A DNA stretch of 64,000 bases from Taudactylus pleione. Its lineage: Eukaryota > Chordata > Amphibia > Anura > Myobatrachidae. The position numbers and the translations under genes are program-made. The notes below the pieces were generated by a model. That model searched no databases and was not told the DNA's origin. It saw only the letters and a list, made by a program, of their open reading frames with translations. This document shows, piece by piece, positions 32,441-42,939 of this stretch. The DNA is taken from assembly GCA_031769625.1 (NCBI GenBank), contig JAUIMM010000637.1:4040501-4104500 (forward strand). The letters run 5' to 3'. The first letter of the stretch is position 1. Every line of letters starts with the position of its first letter.

Positions 32441-34382
32441 TATTTTCTGTGTTTGTGAATTGTGTGCGCAGTAGCCGCACGTGCATCAACAAAGTAGTGC
32501 CAAGCGTGCGCCTGTGTCATAAGTAAAGGGCCGGCTGGCTTGACCGTTAAAGGGTGCTGTAACCCCCGAAAGTACACTCCAGTCCAAACCAAAAAAAAAT
32601 TATTTTCTGTGTTTGTGAATTGTGTGCGCAGTAGCCGCACGTGCATCAACAAAGTAGTGCCAAGCGTGCGCCTGTGTCATAAGTAAAGGGCCGGCTGGCT
32701 TGACCGTTAAGGGTGCTGTAACCCCCGAAAGTACACTCCAGTCCAAACCAAAAAAAAAATTATTTTCTGTGTTTGTGAATTGTGTGCGCAGTAGCCGCAC
32801 GTGCATCAACAAAGTAGTGCCAAGCGTGCGCCTGTGTCATAAGTAAAGGGCCGACTGGCTTGACCGTTAAGGGTGCTGTAACCCCCGAAAGTACACTCCA
32901 GTCCAAACCAAAAAAAAAATTATTTTCTGTGTTTGTGAATTGTGTGCGCAGTAGCCGCACGTGCATCAACAAAGTAGTGCCAAGCGTGCACCTGTGTCAT
33001 AAGTAAAGGGCCGGCTGGCTTGACCGTTAAGGGTGCTGTAACCCCCGAAAGTACACTCCAGTCCAAACCAAAAAAAAAATTATTTTCTGTGTTTGTGAAT
33101 TGTGTGCGCAGTAGCCGCACGTGCATCAACAAAGTAGTGCCAAGCGTGCGCCTGTGTCATAAGTAAAGGGCCGGCTGGCTTGACCGTTAAGGGTGCTGTA
33201 ACCCCCGAAAGTACACTCCAGTCCAAACCAAAAAAAATTATTTTCTGTGTTTGTGAATTGTGTGCGCAGTAGCCGCACGTGCATCAACAAAGTAGTGCCA
33301 AGCGTGCGCCTGTGTCATAAGTAAAGGGCCGGCTGGCTTGACCGTTAAGGGTGCTGTAACCCCCGAAAGTACACTCCAGTCCAAACCAAAAAAAAAATTA
33401 TTTTCTGTGTTTGTGAATTGTGTGCGCAGTAGCCGCACGTGCATCAACAAAGTAGTGCCAAGCGTGCACCTGTGTCATAAGTAAAGGGCCGGCTGGCTTG
33501 ACCGTTAAGGGTGCTGTAACCCCCGAAAGTACACTCCAGTCCAAACCAAAAAAAAAATTATTTTCTGTGTTTGTGAATTGTGTGCGCAGTAGCCGCACGT
33601 GCATCAACAAAGTAGTGCCAAGCGTGCGCCTGTGTCATAAGTAAAGGGCCGGCTGGCTTGACCGTTAAAGGGTGCTGTAACCCCCAAAGTACACTCCAGT
33701 CCAAACCAAAAAAAAAATTATTTTCTGTGTTTGTGAATTGTGTGCGCAGTAGCCGCACGTGCATCAACAAAGTAGTGCCAAGCGTGCGCCTGTGTCATAA
33801 GTAAAGGGCCGGCTGGCTTGACCGTTAAAGGGTGCTGTAACCCCCGAAAGTACACTCCAGTCCAAACCAAAAAAAAATTATTTTCTGTGTTTGTGAATTG
33901 TGTGCGCAGTAGCCGCACGTGCATCAACAAAGTAGTGCCAAGCGTGCGCCTGTGTCATAAGTAAAGGGCCGGCTGGCTTGACCGTTAAAGGGTGCTGTAA
34001 CCCCCGAAAGTACACTCCAGTCCAAACCAAAAAAAAAATTATTTTCTGTGTTTGTGAATTGTGTGCGCAGTAGCCGCACGTGCATCAACAAAGTAGTGCC
34101 AAGCGTGCGCCTGTGTCATAAGTAAAGGGCCGGCTGGCTTGACCGTTAAAGGGTGCTGTAACCCCCGAAAGTACACTCCAGTCCAAACCAAAAAAAAATT
34201 ATTTTCTGTGTTTGTGAATTGTGTGCGCAGTAGCCGCACGTGCATCAACAAAGTAGTGCCAAGCGTGCGCCTGTGTCATAAGTAAAGGGCCGGCTGGCTT
34301 GACCGTTAAAGGGTGCTGTAACCCACAAAGTACACTCCAGTCCAAACCCAAAAAAAAATTATTTTCTGTGTTTAGCCGCACG
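32441..34382. repeat. 160-bp tandem array, 12 full units plus a fragment
   Basis: Units start (tattttctgt) at 32441, 32601, 32761, 32921, 33081, 33239, 33399, 33559, 33719, 33879, 34040 and 34200. A 13th is cut to 23 bp at 34360-34382 by loss of 18 bp. Units are nearly identical apart from poly-A length, gttaag versus gttaaag, and a gcgcc/gcacc change. Each has a pyrimidine-rich tattttctgtg...gcgcag and, 61 nt further on, aagtaaagg, resembling a 3' and a 5' splice site. The array lies between the promoter and the transposase start. The 70-codon minus-strand frames repeated across it are shadows. Confidence 0.97.
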
Positions 34383-34407
34383 TATATATCAAATCGATAT
34401 AACATAA

Positions 34408-37400
34408 ATGGAGGACCAAACTTTCTCCGATAAAAATAAAATAGAGAAAGATCAAGAACCACTTCCTCCTAGTGCTGAAGCTGCTGCCACTAGTCATGAC
34501 ATAGGCGATAACATGCCATCAACGTCGTCTGCCAAGGCCGATGCCCAATGTCATAGTAGAGGGCACATACAATCCCAAATGGCAAAGTTCAGGAAAATGA
34601 CCTTGAAAAAGACATTTAAATCAGCTGAAGAGAAACGTAAACTTGCCAATATGCCATTTACGACACGGAGTGGCAAGGAACGGCTAAGGTCGATCCCTAG
34701 TATGTTCATGACTAGTGGTTCAGCTTCACATGACGATGGAAGCCCTCCTCCCACTAAAAAAATCAAAAGAGTTAAGCTGGCAAAAGCACAGCGAAGAACT
34801 GTGCTTTCTAAGAAGATATCACAAATCCCCAAGGAGAGTCCAAGTGTGGTGGTGGTTGCGATGCCTGACCTTCCCAGCACTGGACGGGAAGAGGTGGCTC
34901 TTTCCACCATTTGCACGCCCCCTGCAAGTGCTGAAAGGAGCACCCACAGTCCACTTGCTGATATGCAAATTGAAGATGTCACTGTTGAAGTACAACAGGA
35001 TGAGGATACTGGTGTAGCTGGCGCTGAGGAGGAAGTTGGCGAGGAGGATTCTGATGGTGATGTGGTTTGTTTAAATCAGGCTCCGGGGGAGACAGTTGTT
35101 GTCCGTGGGATGAAAAAGCCCATCACGGTCATGCCTGGGCAGAAGACCAAACATTCCACCTCTTTGGTCTGGCAATATTTCTATCCAAATCCGGACAACA
35201 ACTGTCTTGCCATATGTACCATATGTAAAGGTGAAATAAGTAGGGGTAGGGACGTCAACCACCTAGGAACATCCTCCCTTATACGGCACCTGCAGCGCGT
35301 TCATAAAAAGTTACTGTCAAGTTCAGAAACTTTGGCTAAGACCGTAAGCAGTCCAGGGACACCTAAATCCCGTTGTCCTGTTGTATCCAAGCGCCTGCAA
35401 ACCACACCGTCAACTCCCTCCTCGTCAATTTCCTCCTTAGTTAGGATCGGAAGTAGTCCTGCAGGCCATGTCACTGGCATGACTGACTCTCCTATCCGGG
35501 ATTCCTCCGGAGGATCCTGCATTGCTACGCCTACTGCTGCCGCTGCTGCTGTTGCTGCTGCTGGGAGTCGTTCATCATCCCAGAGAGGAAGTAGGAACAC
35601 CACTACTTTTACTAAACAATTGACCCTCCAACAGTCCTTAGCGAGGAGGATGAAGTACGACAGCAGTCATCCTGAAGCAAAACGTATAACTGAGGCCTTG
35701 ACTGCTATGTTGGTGTTAGACGTGCGTCCGGTATCCGCCATTAGTGCAGTGGGATTTAGACAATTGATGGAGGTAGTGTGTCCCCGGTTCCAAATCCCGT
35801 CTAGATTCCACTTCACTAGGCAGGCGATACCGAGACTGTACAGAAACGTCAGAAAAAGTGTCCTCAGTGTCCTGAAAAATGCCGTTGTACACAATGTCCA
35901 CTTAACCACGGACATGTGGACAAGTGGAACAGGGCAGACTAAGGACTATATGACTGTGACAGCCCACTGGGTAGATGTATCACCTTACGCAGCAACAGCA
36001 GCAGCGTCACCAGTAGCAGCATCTCAGAAATGCCAGCTCGTTACAAGGCAGGCTACGCTGTGTATCACCGGTTTCAGTAAGAGGCACACCGCCGACAACC
36101 TCTTAGAGAAACTGAGGGAAATCATCGCCCAGTGGCTTACCCCACTTAGACTCTCCTGGGGATTTGTGATATCTGACAACGCCACCAATATTGTGCGGGC
36201 ATTACATCTGGGCAAATTCCAGCACGTCCCATGTTTTGCTCACACAATAAACTTGGTGGTGCAGAATTTTCTGAAAAGCGACAGGGGCGTGCAGGAGACG
36301 CTTTGGGTGGCCCGAAAAATTTCTGGCCACTTTCGCCATTCAGCGATTGCGTGCCGAAGACTGGAGCGCCAGCAAACACTCTTGAACCTGCCCCGCCATC
36401 ACCTGAAGCAAGAGGTTGTGACGCGGTGGAACTCAACCCTCTATATGCTTCAGAGGATGGAGGAGCAGCAAAAGGCCATACAAGCCTATACATCCACCTA
36501 TGACATAGGCAAAGGAGGGGGTATGCACCTGACTCAAGCGCAGTGGAGAATGATTTCCGTGTTGTGCAAGGTTCTCCAGCCCTTCGAACTTGCCACACGT
36601 GAAGTCAGTTCAGACACTGCCAGCTTGAGTCAGGTCATTCCCCTCATCAGGCTTTTGCAGAAGCAGCTGGAGAAAGTGAAGGAGGAGCTAAGACGGAGCG
36701 ATTCCGCTCGGCATGTGGGACTTGTGGATGAAGCCCTTCATTCGCTTTGCCAGGATTCCAGGGTGGTCAATCTGTTGAAATCAGACCACTACGTTTTGGC
36801 CACCGTGCTCGATCCTAGGTTTAAAGCCTATGTGGTGTCTCTCTTTCCGGCCGACACAAGCCTGCAGAGGTGCAAAGACCTGCTGGTGAACACACTGTCA
36901 GCTGAAGCGGAACGTGACACGTCAACGGCTCCTTCTTCATTTTCTCCTGCAACTGGGGCTGCCAGGAAAAAACTTAGGTATCCTAAGCAACCCGCTGGCG
37001 GTGATGCAGGGCAGGCAGGACCAAGTTTGGACATCTGGTCCGGACTGAAGGACCTGGCAACAATTTCTGACATGTCTACTGTCACTGCATATGATACTGT
37101 CACCATTGACAGAATGGTGGAGGATTACATCGGTGACAGCATCCAAGTAGGCATGGCAGACAGTCCATACCTGTACTGGCAGGAAAAAGAGGCAATTTGG
37201 AGGCCCCTGTACAAACTGGCTCTATTTTACCTGAGTTGCCCCCCCTCCAGTGTGTACTCCGAAAGAGTGTTTAGTGCAGCCGGGAACCTTGTCAGCGAAA
37301 GGCGTAGGAGGTTGCTTCCACAGAATGTGGAGAAGATGATGTTCATCAAAATGAATTATCAGCTCTTCCAGGGAGACCAGCCTCCAGAAGGTACAGAGGG

Positions 37401-37521
37401 ACCTGTGGTGGTGGATTCAAGTGGGGACGAGTTAATACTTTGTGAGGATGAGGATGTACACACTGAAGAGGGTGAGGAATCGGTGGATGAGGAGGATGAG
37501 GATGACATCTTGCCTCCATAG
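34408..37521 (+). CDS. hAT transposase with BED zinc finger
   Basis: A 1037-residue transposase that would bind the element's ends, excise it and reinsert it, acting in the nucleus. Visible parts: a basic and acidic N-terminal region of about 250 residues (long for the superfamily); a BED zinc finger at about 251-302 (CTIC ... HLQRVH); a Ser/Thr- and Ala-rich linker; an RNase H-like core with D502 (TTDMW), D590 (ISDNATN), C609/H612 (CFAHT, the CxxH insertion motif) and R673-W674; a hATC block about 920-985 with YW924 and SERVFSAAG (E952); and a very acidic tail at 1013-1037. The acidic residues expected for catalysis look present; the third is assumed to lie in the hATC part. ATG 34408 is chosen because it opens the frame 32 nt after a good 3' splice site (ttttctgtgtttag, ending 34375) and codons upstream of it are repeat DNA. 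It has G at +4 but not A at -3. The frame is unbroken, unlike copy A. Confidence 0.95.
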   Translation: MEDQTFSDKNKIEKDQEPLPPSAEAAATSHDIGDNMPSTSSAKADAQCHSRGHIQSQMAKFRKMTLKKTFKSAEEKRKLANMPFTTRSGKERLRSIPSMFMTSGSASHDDGSPPPTKKIKRVKLAKAQRRTVLSKKISQIPKESPSVVVVAMPDLPSTGREEVALSTICTPPASAERSTHSPLADMQIEDVTVEVQQDEDTGVAGAEEEVGEEDSDGDVVCLNQAPGETVVVRGMKKPITVMPGQKTKHSTSLVWQYFYPNPDNNCLAICTICKGEISRGRDVNHLGTSSLIRHLQRVHKKLLSSSETLAKTVSSPGTPKSRCPVVSKRLQTTPSTPSSSISSLVRIGSSPAGHVTGMTDSPIRDSSGGSCIATPTAAAAAVAAAGSRSSSQRGSRNTTTFTKQLTLQQSLARRMKYDSSHPEAKRITEALTAMLVLDVRPVSAISAVGFRQLMEVVCPRFQIPSRFHFTRQAIPRLYRNVRKSVLSVLKNAVVHNVHLTTDMWTSGTGQTKDYMTVTAHWVDVSPYAATAAASPVAASQKCQLVTRQATLCITGFSKRHTADNLLEKLREIIAQWLTPLRLSWGFVISDNATNIVRALHLGKFQHVPCFAHTINLVVQNFLKSDRGVQETLWVARKISGHFRHSAIACRRLERQQTLLNLPRHHLKQEVVTRWNSTLYMLQRMEEQQKAIQAYTSTYDIGKGGGMHLTQAQWRMISVLCKVLQPFELATREVSSDTASLSQVIPLIRLLQKQLEKVKEELRRSDSARHVGLVDEALHSLCQDSRVVNLLKSDHYVLATVLDPRFKAYVVSLFPADTSLQRCKDLLVNTLSAEAERDTSTAPSSFSPATGAARKKLRYPKQPAGGDAGQAGPSLDIWSGLKDLATISDMSTVTAYDTVTIDRMVEDYIGDSIQVGMADSPYLYWQEKEAIWRPLYKLALFYLSCPPSSVYSERVFSAAGNLVSERRRRLLPQNVEKMMFIKMNYQLFQGDQPPEGTEGPVVVDSSGDELILCEDEDVHTEEGEESVDEEDEDDILPP

Positions 37522-38156
37522 AGCCAGTTTGTGCAGGGACACATTAATTGCCAGCTTGTTTTGTGGGGGCCCAAACGAACCAATCATTTCAGCCACAGTT
37601 GTGTGGCAGACCCTGGCGCTGAAATGATTGGTTTGTTAAAGTGTGCATGTCCTGTTTATACAACATAAGGGTGGGTGGGAGGGCCCAAGGACAATTCCAT
37701 CTTGCACCTCTTTTTTTTCTTTGCATTATGTACAGTTTGGGGCCTAGTTTTTCAAACTGCCATCCTGTCTGCCACTGCAGTTTCACGCCTAGATGGGTCA
37801 CGTGTTTGTGCCGCCCACTTGTGTCGCTTAGCATAGTCATCCAGCTACCTCGGTGCAACGTTTTGGACATAAAAACACTATTGTGAGGTGTGAGGTGTTC
37901 AGAATAGACTGGAAATGAGTGGAAATTAAGGTTATTGAGGTTAATAATAGCATAGGAGCAGAAAAACCTACAAATTCTGTGATTTTAGCTGTTTTTATGC
38001 TTTTTTAAAAAAAAATACAGATCCAAAACACAAAACCCAGAACCCAAAACACGGAAGGGTGGTTTTGGCAAAACCAATCCAGATCCAAAACACGAAGAAA
38101 GATCCAGATCCAAAACCAAAACACAAAACACGAAAAGTGGCCGGTGCACACCCCTA
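37522..38156 (+). other. 3' non-coding end of the hAT element
   Basis: It is conserved at about 99% with 2531-3165, which indicates recent common origin. The last 150 bp hold at least four atccaaaacac-like repeats and the palindrome ggttttggcaaaacc, candidate binding sites for the BED finger. No clear AATAAA signal is visible. Confidence 0.75.
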
Positions 38157-38329
38157 ATATAAACCAACAATGGCAATTGGTGCACTTTAGGGTGATATGA
38201 GCTGTGTGTAATACTTTCAGGTGTATTTTATCCCTCAGAGATATCCCTAGGTCATAGTGAATTGTTAGTCTGTGGGAAGTTTTATACTACGTATCTACAA
38301 TAATACTTATTAATACTTAAGGTGCATAC

Positions 38330-38663
38330 ACACACAACGATTTTTCGATTGATTATCGTTAACGATATCGTTTATCATTCAATCGTTGAAAAAATCGTTC
38401 ACTTTCTGAGTTGAAACGATGAACGATTATCGTTCATGCGCGTTCACGTTTGTAGTTTGTAGTTCAGTCAGACTGACCAACTCAACCATTTTCAGTAAAG
38501 GAAAATGCAAAAATCATATGTAGTTAAAAAAAAAAAATCGTCATTACATTTAGTAAAAGAACGATTTTAGTAAACGATTTTCGTAAATTTTTCCCTTGAA
38601 AAAATTAACGAAAATCATTTACTAAAATCGTTAATTTACTAAATCGTTGTGTGTGTATGCAGC
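38330..38663. mobile_element. Hairpin MITE, aacgatt type
   Basis: The ends ggtgcatacacacacaacga and tcgttgtgtgtgtatgc are inverted complements. The interior is dominated by aaaatcgtt/aacgatttt inverted copies. Confidence 0.85.
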
Positions 38664-38668
38664 TATAG

Positions 38669-38957
38669 GTGGATATCCAATTACCCCCAATATATTTTCT
38701 GAGGTGAAAAACAGGGGTTTTTCGCCGATAATCCCAATTGTTTATCCTTTTTTTTTTCATCCCAGTGTCCTGATTGTTCGTCTGAAGAAATAGGATTTTT
38801 CGGGCAAAAACACATAGGATTCATGATAAGTTAACGGACTTATGTGTTTTCGCCATCACAGTGGCGAAAACACAGCACTTTTTGGGGGATAATTTTTTGG
38901 GATACATCAGGTCAAGTGCTGGCATCGAGTGGACTTCGGGGCTAATTGGATAGCTCC
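38669..38957. mobile_element. MITE with tatccaatta ends
   Basis: The left end ggtggatatccaattaccccc and right end gggctaattggatagctcc are inverted relatives. Short inner inverted pairs include gaaaaacaggggtttttcgcc near 38706 and tttcgcc...ggcgaaaa near 38848-38872. Confidence 0.7.
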
Positions 38958-39939
38958 GGGGGATTCATTAGCGCCCGAACAAGAGCAAAAGCATTTTCAT
39001 TATTTTACAGTTTTCTTGCAATCAGGATTTTAGGAACAACAACTGACAAGCTGGAGACCGTTCCCCATTACCTATTTATTTAAAATCAGGCTGAGAATTT
39101 AATACTGATTTAAGTACAGGAAACTCATTTATCTATTTCATTAATACACAGAGATAGCTCTGTGAGAGGTGGGTGCGGTGCAATGCCTGCTGCCGTGCAG
39201 GTGTACGTCTGTTCCTTACCTTGCATCGCACCCTCTCACCTTCAGGCCGTGTGTTGAGCAGACGGTCCTGGAACCTCCAAATAGAACACGGACACGATGA
39301 CCTAGGGGGGGAAGGAGACGAGGTGAGTACCTTCCTTCCTCACGTCGACCGATGCGCCCTACCGAACCGGGGGATAAATTCAGGTTTTAAGTGAAGATCA
39401 TCATTGGCACTTTTGGCCTCAGATCCCGAATTTTCACCTATCGGTACTCACGCACCAGGTGAAGATCCGTCCTTGCACCGGGTTGCAAGGTTCACCGTCC
39501 GCCCAGAAGGAAGGAAAGATAGATAGTGACAAAAAAACAGGGAGAGACAGTACACACAGATATTTCTCACCGTGTCCACTCTTGCTCTTCGTCCGCTCAC
39601 TCGCCTACAGGTCCCTGTAAGGAGATACACAACACAGCCGTGCAGGGCCTAAACCTATGTCAAGCAACTACACATACTAAAACGGCATCACCCTCAACCT
39701 ATGGTGTGTGTAGTGCGACAGATATAACAACTAAACTTTTACCCTGCACGGAACACCAATCACAGACTATAAGTATACAAGAGCAAAACACGGTGCTGTC
39801 CCTTTAAATGTCTGCTACCTACCTATCCAGAGCTGGCCAGCTCCTCTTCCCAGTGACTGGGGAAACTCTACCTTATTGGTGGGAGCCGTACAGCTCTCCA
39901 CCACTGCTCACACCTCTCGTCATCTATGCGGGGCTACCT
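38958..39939. other. No gene recognised
   Basis: A hairpin with arms gagaggtgggtgcg/gcatcgcaccctctc lies at 39163-39240. From about 39200 onward the DNA becomes GC-richer and leads into the serial-palindrome block, so part of this may belong to the same element. Frames of up to 98 codons lack domains. Confidence 0.45.
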
Positions 39940-41215
39940 AATGGGCTCAGGGCCCTGGGCCTAATGCCCAGGGTCTTACCAGCGGCTCAGGGCTTATACC
40001 TGCCTACTGCAGGGTACTCAAGGGACTTGGGCCTACTGCCCAGAGTCCCGTCTCTATTCCGCAGCTCAGGCCTAGGGGCCTGCCTAAACGGTGGGCTCTG
40101 GTAGTGGCCTGGGCCTAATGCCCAGACCACTTTTTATGGGGCTCAGGCCTATTTGCCTGCCTATCTGTGGGGCTCATATATAGGGCCTAGTGCCCTCCTG
40201 TATGGGTACAGGCCTATGCCTGATTTATGGCCACGGGCCTGGTGCCCGCCTACTCGATTATTTAGTGACCTGGGCCTAGTACCCAGGCCACTTACACCTA
40301 CTTAAGGGGAATTTCCTTTTATGGGGCCTAATGCCCGCTACTGTGCCCCGGGCCTTGTGCCCGACTAATTGCCCACGGGCCTAGTGCCCGACAACGCTCC
40401 ACGGGCCTAGCGCCCGACAACCCTGGCGGTCTAGGGAGGGGGGTATATGGTGGGCCTCACGGAGGGCCTACCTGCGACGGAAGAGGCTGCGGGGGGGAAC
40501 TTCGTGACGCTCTTTTACTTCCCTCCCCCGCAGTCCTCTCCGGTCCTCAGCCGCATTCTTCGGCCGCGGGCCCATCCTGGCCAGCGGCGCCGCCTCTTCC
40601 TTTCTTCCTCCAGCTGGCGCCGCCTGTCTTCTTTCTTGACAGCGGCGTCTTCTGGCCTCTTCCGCGGCCGCCGCCCCTGTTGACACGCCGATCTTCCGCT
40701 CTTCGGGAGGTCTTCTCTACTCCCTCTCCGCCGCCAAACTGACTTTTCCCGCTCGGCGCCGTCTAATACAAGACGGCGCGAGTGGGCGGGGCTATGACGC
40801 GGCGAGCCGTGATTGGCTCGTCGCGTCCGCCTCTGATTGGCTGCTGGCCCGCGAGCCAAACACCCGCCGCAAGGAACGCCGCGCCCAACGCCTGACCGGC
40901 GCTGGGAGCAGGTACTCTGTCCCAGCGCCGGCTACCTGCTGCTTCTTGGCTGCCAGGCGCCAAGCTCCGCTGAGCTTGCGCCAGGAGCCAAGCTTCTCCC
41001 GGCGCCACAGTACCTCCGGCACTGATGAAAGGGACCAGGCGGTCCCTTCACCAGGTGCCTGCGGTGTCTGCACCGACGCTAGGGACATTACTGTCCCAGC
41101 GCCGGCAACGGATGTGTCCCGCAGAGGACACATCCCCTCTGCCTGCCCCTGCACCTCTGCTGATGCTGGGATCAAACACTTGATCCCAGCACAGCCTTCC
41201 ACAGCTCATATATAG
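39940..41215. repeat. CpG-rich block of serial short palindromes
   Basis: The first half holds ten copies of a 13-bp dyad of the form gggcctaatgccc (39956 to 40414), often with extra complementary arms. The second half (40480-41190) is CpG-island-like, with inverted CCAAT boxes (gattggct at 40811 and 40837), a gggcgggg box at 40784 and further stem-loops: gcgccgtct/agacggcgc (40756-40781), acgcggcgagcc/ggctcgtcgcgt (40797-40826), ggatgtgtcc/ggacacatcc (41109-41134) and gctgggatca/tgatcccagc (41165-41191). Frames of 60-136 codons on both strands are GC-driven and domain-free. It could be the regulatory end of an unrecognised element or a real CpG promoter. Confidence 0.6.
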
Positions 41216-41399
41216 TATTTTTACTTTTTAATTTAGTTCCATTTTCAAATAGGTAATTCTTCACTTTATTGTCCCTTTAAGCAGAAACTGGGCCAATTAT
41301 ATTTGTACTCTATGTTGGATTCCCTTCTGGGATCTTCTTGGAGTGCACCCCAGCAATTTACCATCTGACGGTGCGAGTGTGGACTTCCCATATCATATT
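41216..41399. other. Spacer, nothing recognised
   Basis: Short AT-rich spacer. The string gtccctttaa at 41270 also occurs at 39799, in the same orientation, on the other side of the CpG block. Confidence 0.4.
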
Positions 41400-41790
41400 C
41401 TATGTCATACCTGCCGACTTTCTGGCTGCTCCTTCCGGGAGGGAGCAGCCAGATCGGCAGGACGAGGGGTGTGGCCGGGACAAGGGGGAGTGCCCAGGTG
41501 GGTGACATCACTTGTGGGCGTGGCAGGTCAGGGTCACGCGATCGCGTCAGTTTGGCCCCGCCCCCGCTACACAATGCCAATAAAATAGGCATTGTGAAGC
41601 AGGGGGCGGGGCCAAAATGACGCAAATCGCGTCACCGCCCTTCCCCCGCTGCGGGGGTTGCAGGGGTTATTGCGGGTGGGATTGGAGGGGTGGGCGGCAG
41701 CCGGGAGAATTGCCTGCCTTCCCGGGAGGTCGGGAGCGGCACCCGATTTTCGGGAGGCTCCCGACCAAATCGGGAGGGTAGGCAATATGT
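41400..41790. mobile_element. MITE with large internal hairpin
   Basis: It begins gtcatacctgccgactttct and ends with an aatcgggagggtaggcaata segment that is its loose inverse. Inner stems are tggctgctcc/ggagcagcca (41420-41452) and an arm pair of about 25 bp, tggccccgccccc ... gggggcggggcca (41552-41614). Related text is at 43930-44097 and, distantly, the atacctcccaac element at 24313. Confidence 0.75.
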
Positions 41791-42939
41791 TATATATGTG
41801 ACTGGCGCAGAAATAATATCTATAATTAACAATTGTGTCATATATATTTTATTTTGTTTTATTTCTAGTGAGTCACATTAGTGGAAATTAAGAGTCAGGG
41901 AAATGGGATGCAGGGGATTTGGCAGGTGGGTGCACCCTCTTTGGTGAACACTCATTAGTATAAAAGCAAATACCAGGTGAGGATTGTGCAAAGTCCTATA
42001 CTGTGAACAAGCACGAACAGGAGGAGAGCATGACTTGGTGATTTCTACGGTTGGCATGAGCTTCTCCACCCTCCTGGCCTCCACCGCATAGCATGAGCAA
42101 GATTGGTCTGTTTACCAGGTTATACAAATAACATAAACTGGATTTAATCACAAGGAAGTTTGCGCTTATCACTGATAATAGTGCATGTAGATTAGATGGG
42201 AAAATACTACTGGTCTAGTAAAATGTAAAGTATTATTGGAAAATAATAAAATATGTATATAACATTTTGGGGCTGATGCTGATTCGAACGTTGCTGCGAC
42301 CGCTTTAGTTTCTTATTAGTTGTGTCTGCGACTTTATAAAAATACTGGCGTCAGCTCTTGCCTTGGTGTATGAGCGCAAGGACTGAGACGCCCACTTTGT
42401 GTCTTTACACGCTAAAATACAGCCTGGTGCGCCTTTAGACGCAACCATCTAATGCATCATGGAAACTTACACCAGCCTCCATGCTAGGTACAGAAACCCG
42501 CAACCAGTTCTGCCACACGCCCATGACACTTCCATAACACGCCCATCAGACAGATCATCTTCATGCATCTGAATAGCCTCCCCCCAGGAACGCCCAGCAC
42601 ATATCCAATACGGATAACGCTGCGCCTCTGTGCGCGCACGCCGCAGGATGCATGTGGCGTATGGGTTTATAAGGAGTTTCATGCACGTGCACATGCAGAA
42701 ATCTTTGTAAGTATCTGTATTGCATGCCACTCACTGTATATACTGTAAATGTAATCATCTAGTTCTACTGTCATTTAAAATAGAACAAAATAATATGGCA
42801 AATTGTTGAGCACGTTACCATGTTCTTCATAATTCAAAACACAAATTATTAAATACATTAATACAAAAATAATAATAATGAAGATGATAGAACAGTATTG
42901 GTATTTCTATGATGGGTTGGTGTACAGTTTATTGATCTA
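41791..42939. other. No gene recognised
   Basis: Mostly unique-looking. The part at 42280-42720 has the style of an old Harbinger-like MITE (gctgattcgaacg at 42281), but no partner end is clear. Confidence 0.4.

Larger units (their letters stand above)
31916..38156 (+). mobile_element. Complete autonomous hAT transposon (copy B)
   Basis: The ends taggggtgagc (31916) and gcacacccctA (38146-38156) match as inverted repeats with one mismatch in 11. The perfect 8-bp duplication atataaac flanks it (31908-31915 and 38157-38164), the target-site length of hAT. The contents in order are a subterminal region with repeated gatccgagtc (31970-32070), a TATA promoter (32076), a GTGTA run (about 32152-32184), a 12-unit 160-bp array (32441-34359), an uninterrupted transposase gene (34408-37521), and a 3' subterminal zone with atccaaaacac repeats and ggttttggcaaaacc (38061-38075). 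All parts needed for transposition appear present. Confidence 0.96.

Noticed and set aside
32441..34382. CRISPR-like direct repeats
   Set aside because: Units are contiguous 160-bp repeats without unique spacers, inside a eukaryotic transposon.
32266..34462. Series of 70-codon minus-strand frames, nearly identical
   Set aside because: Each is the antisense of one 160-bp repeat unit in the hAT 5' region; there is no promoter or domain.
40447..41215. GC-rich coding exons on either strand
   Set aside because: Frames on both strands overlap, have low-complexity Arg/Pro/Ser content, and follow the palindromes; no domain or splice support.
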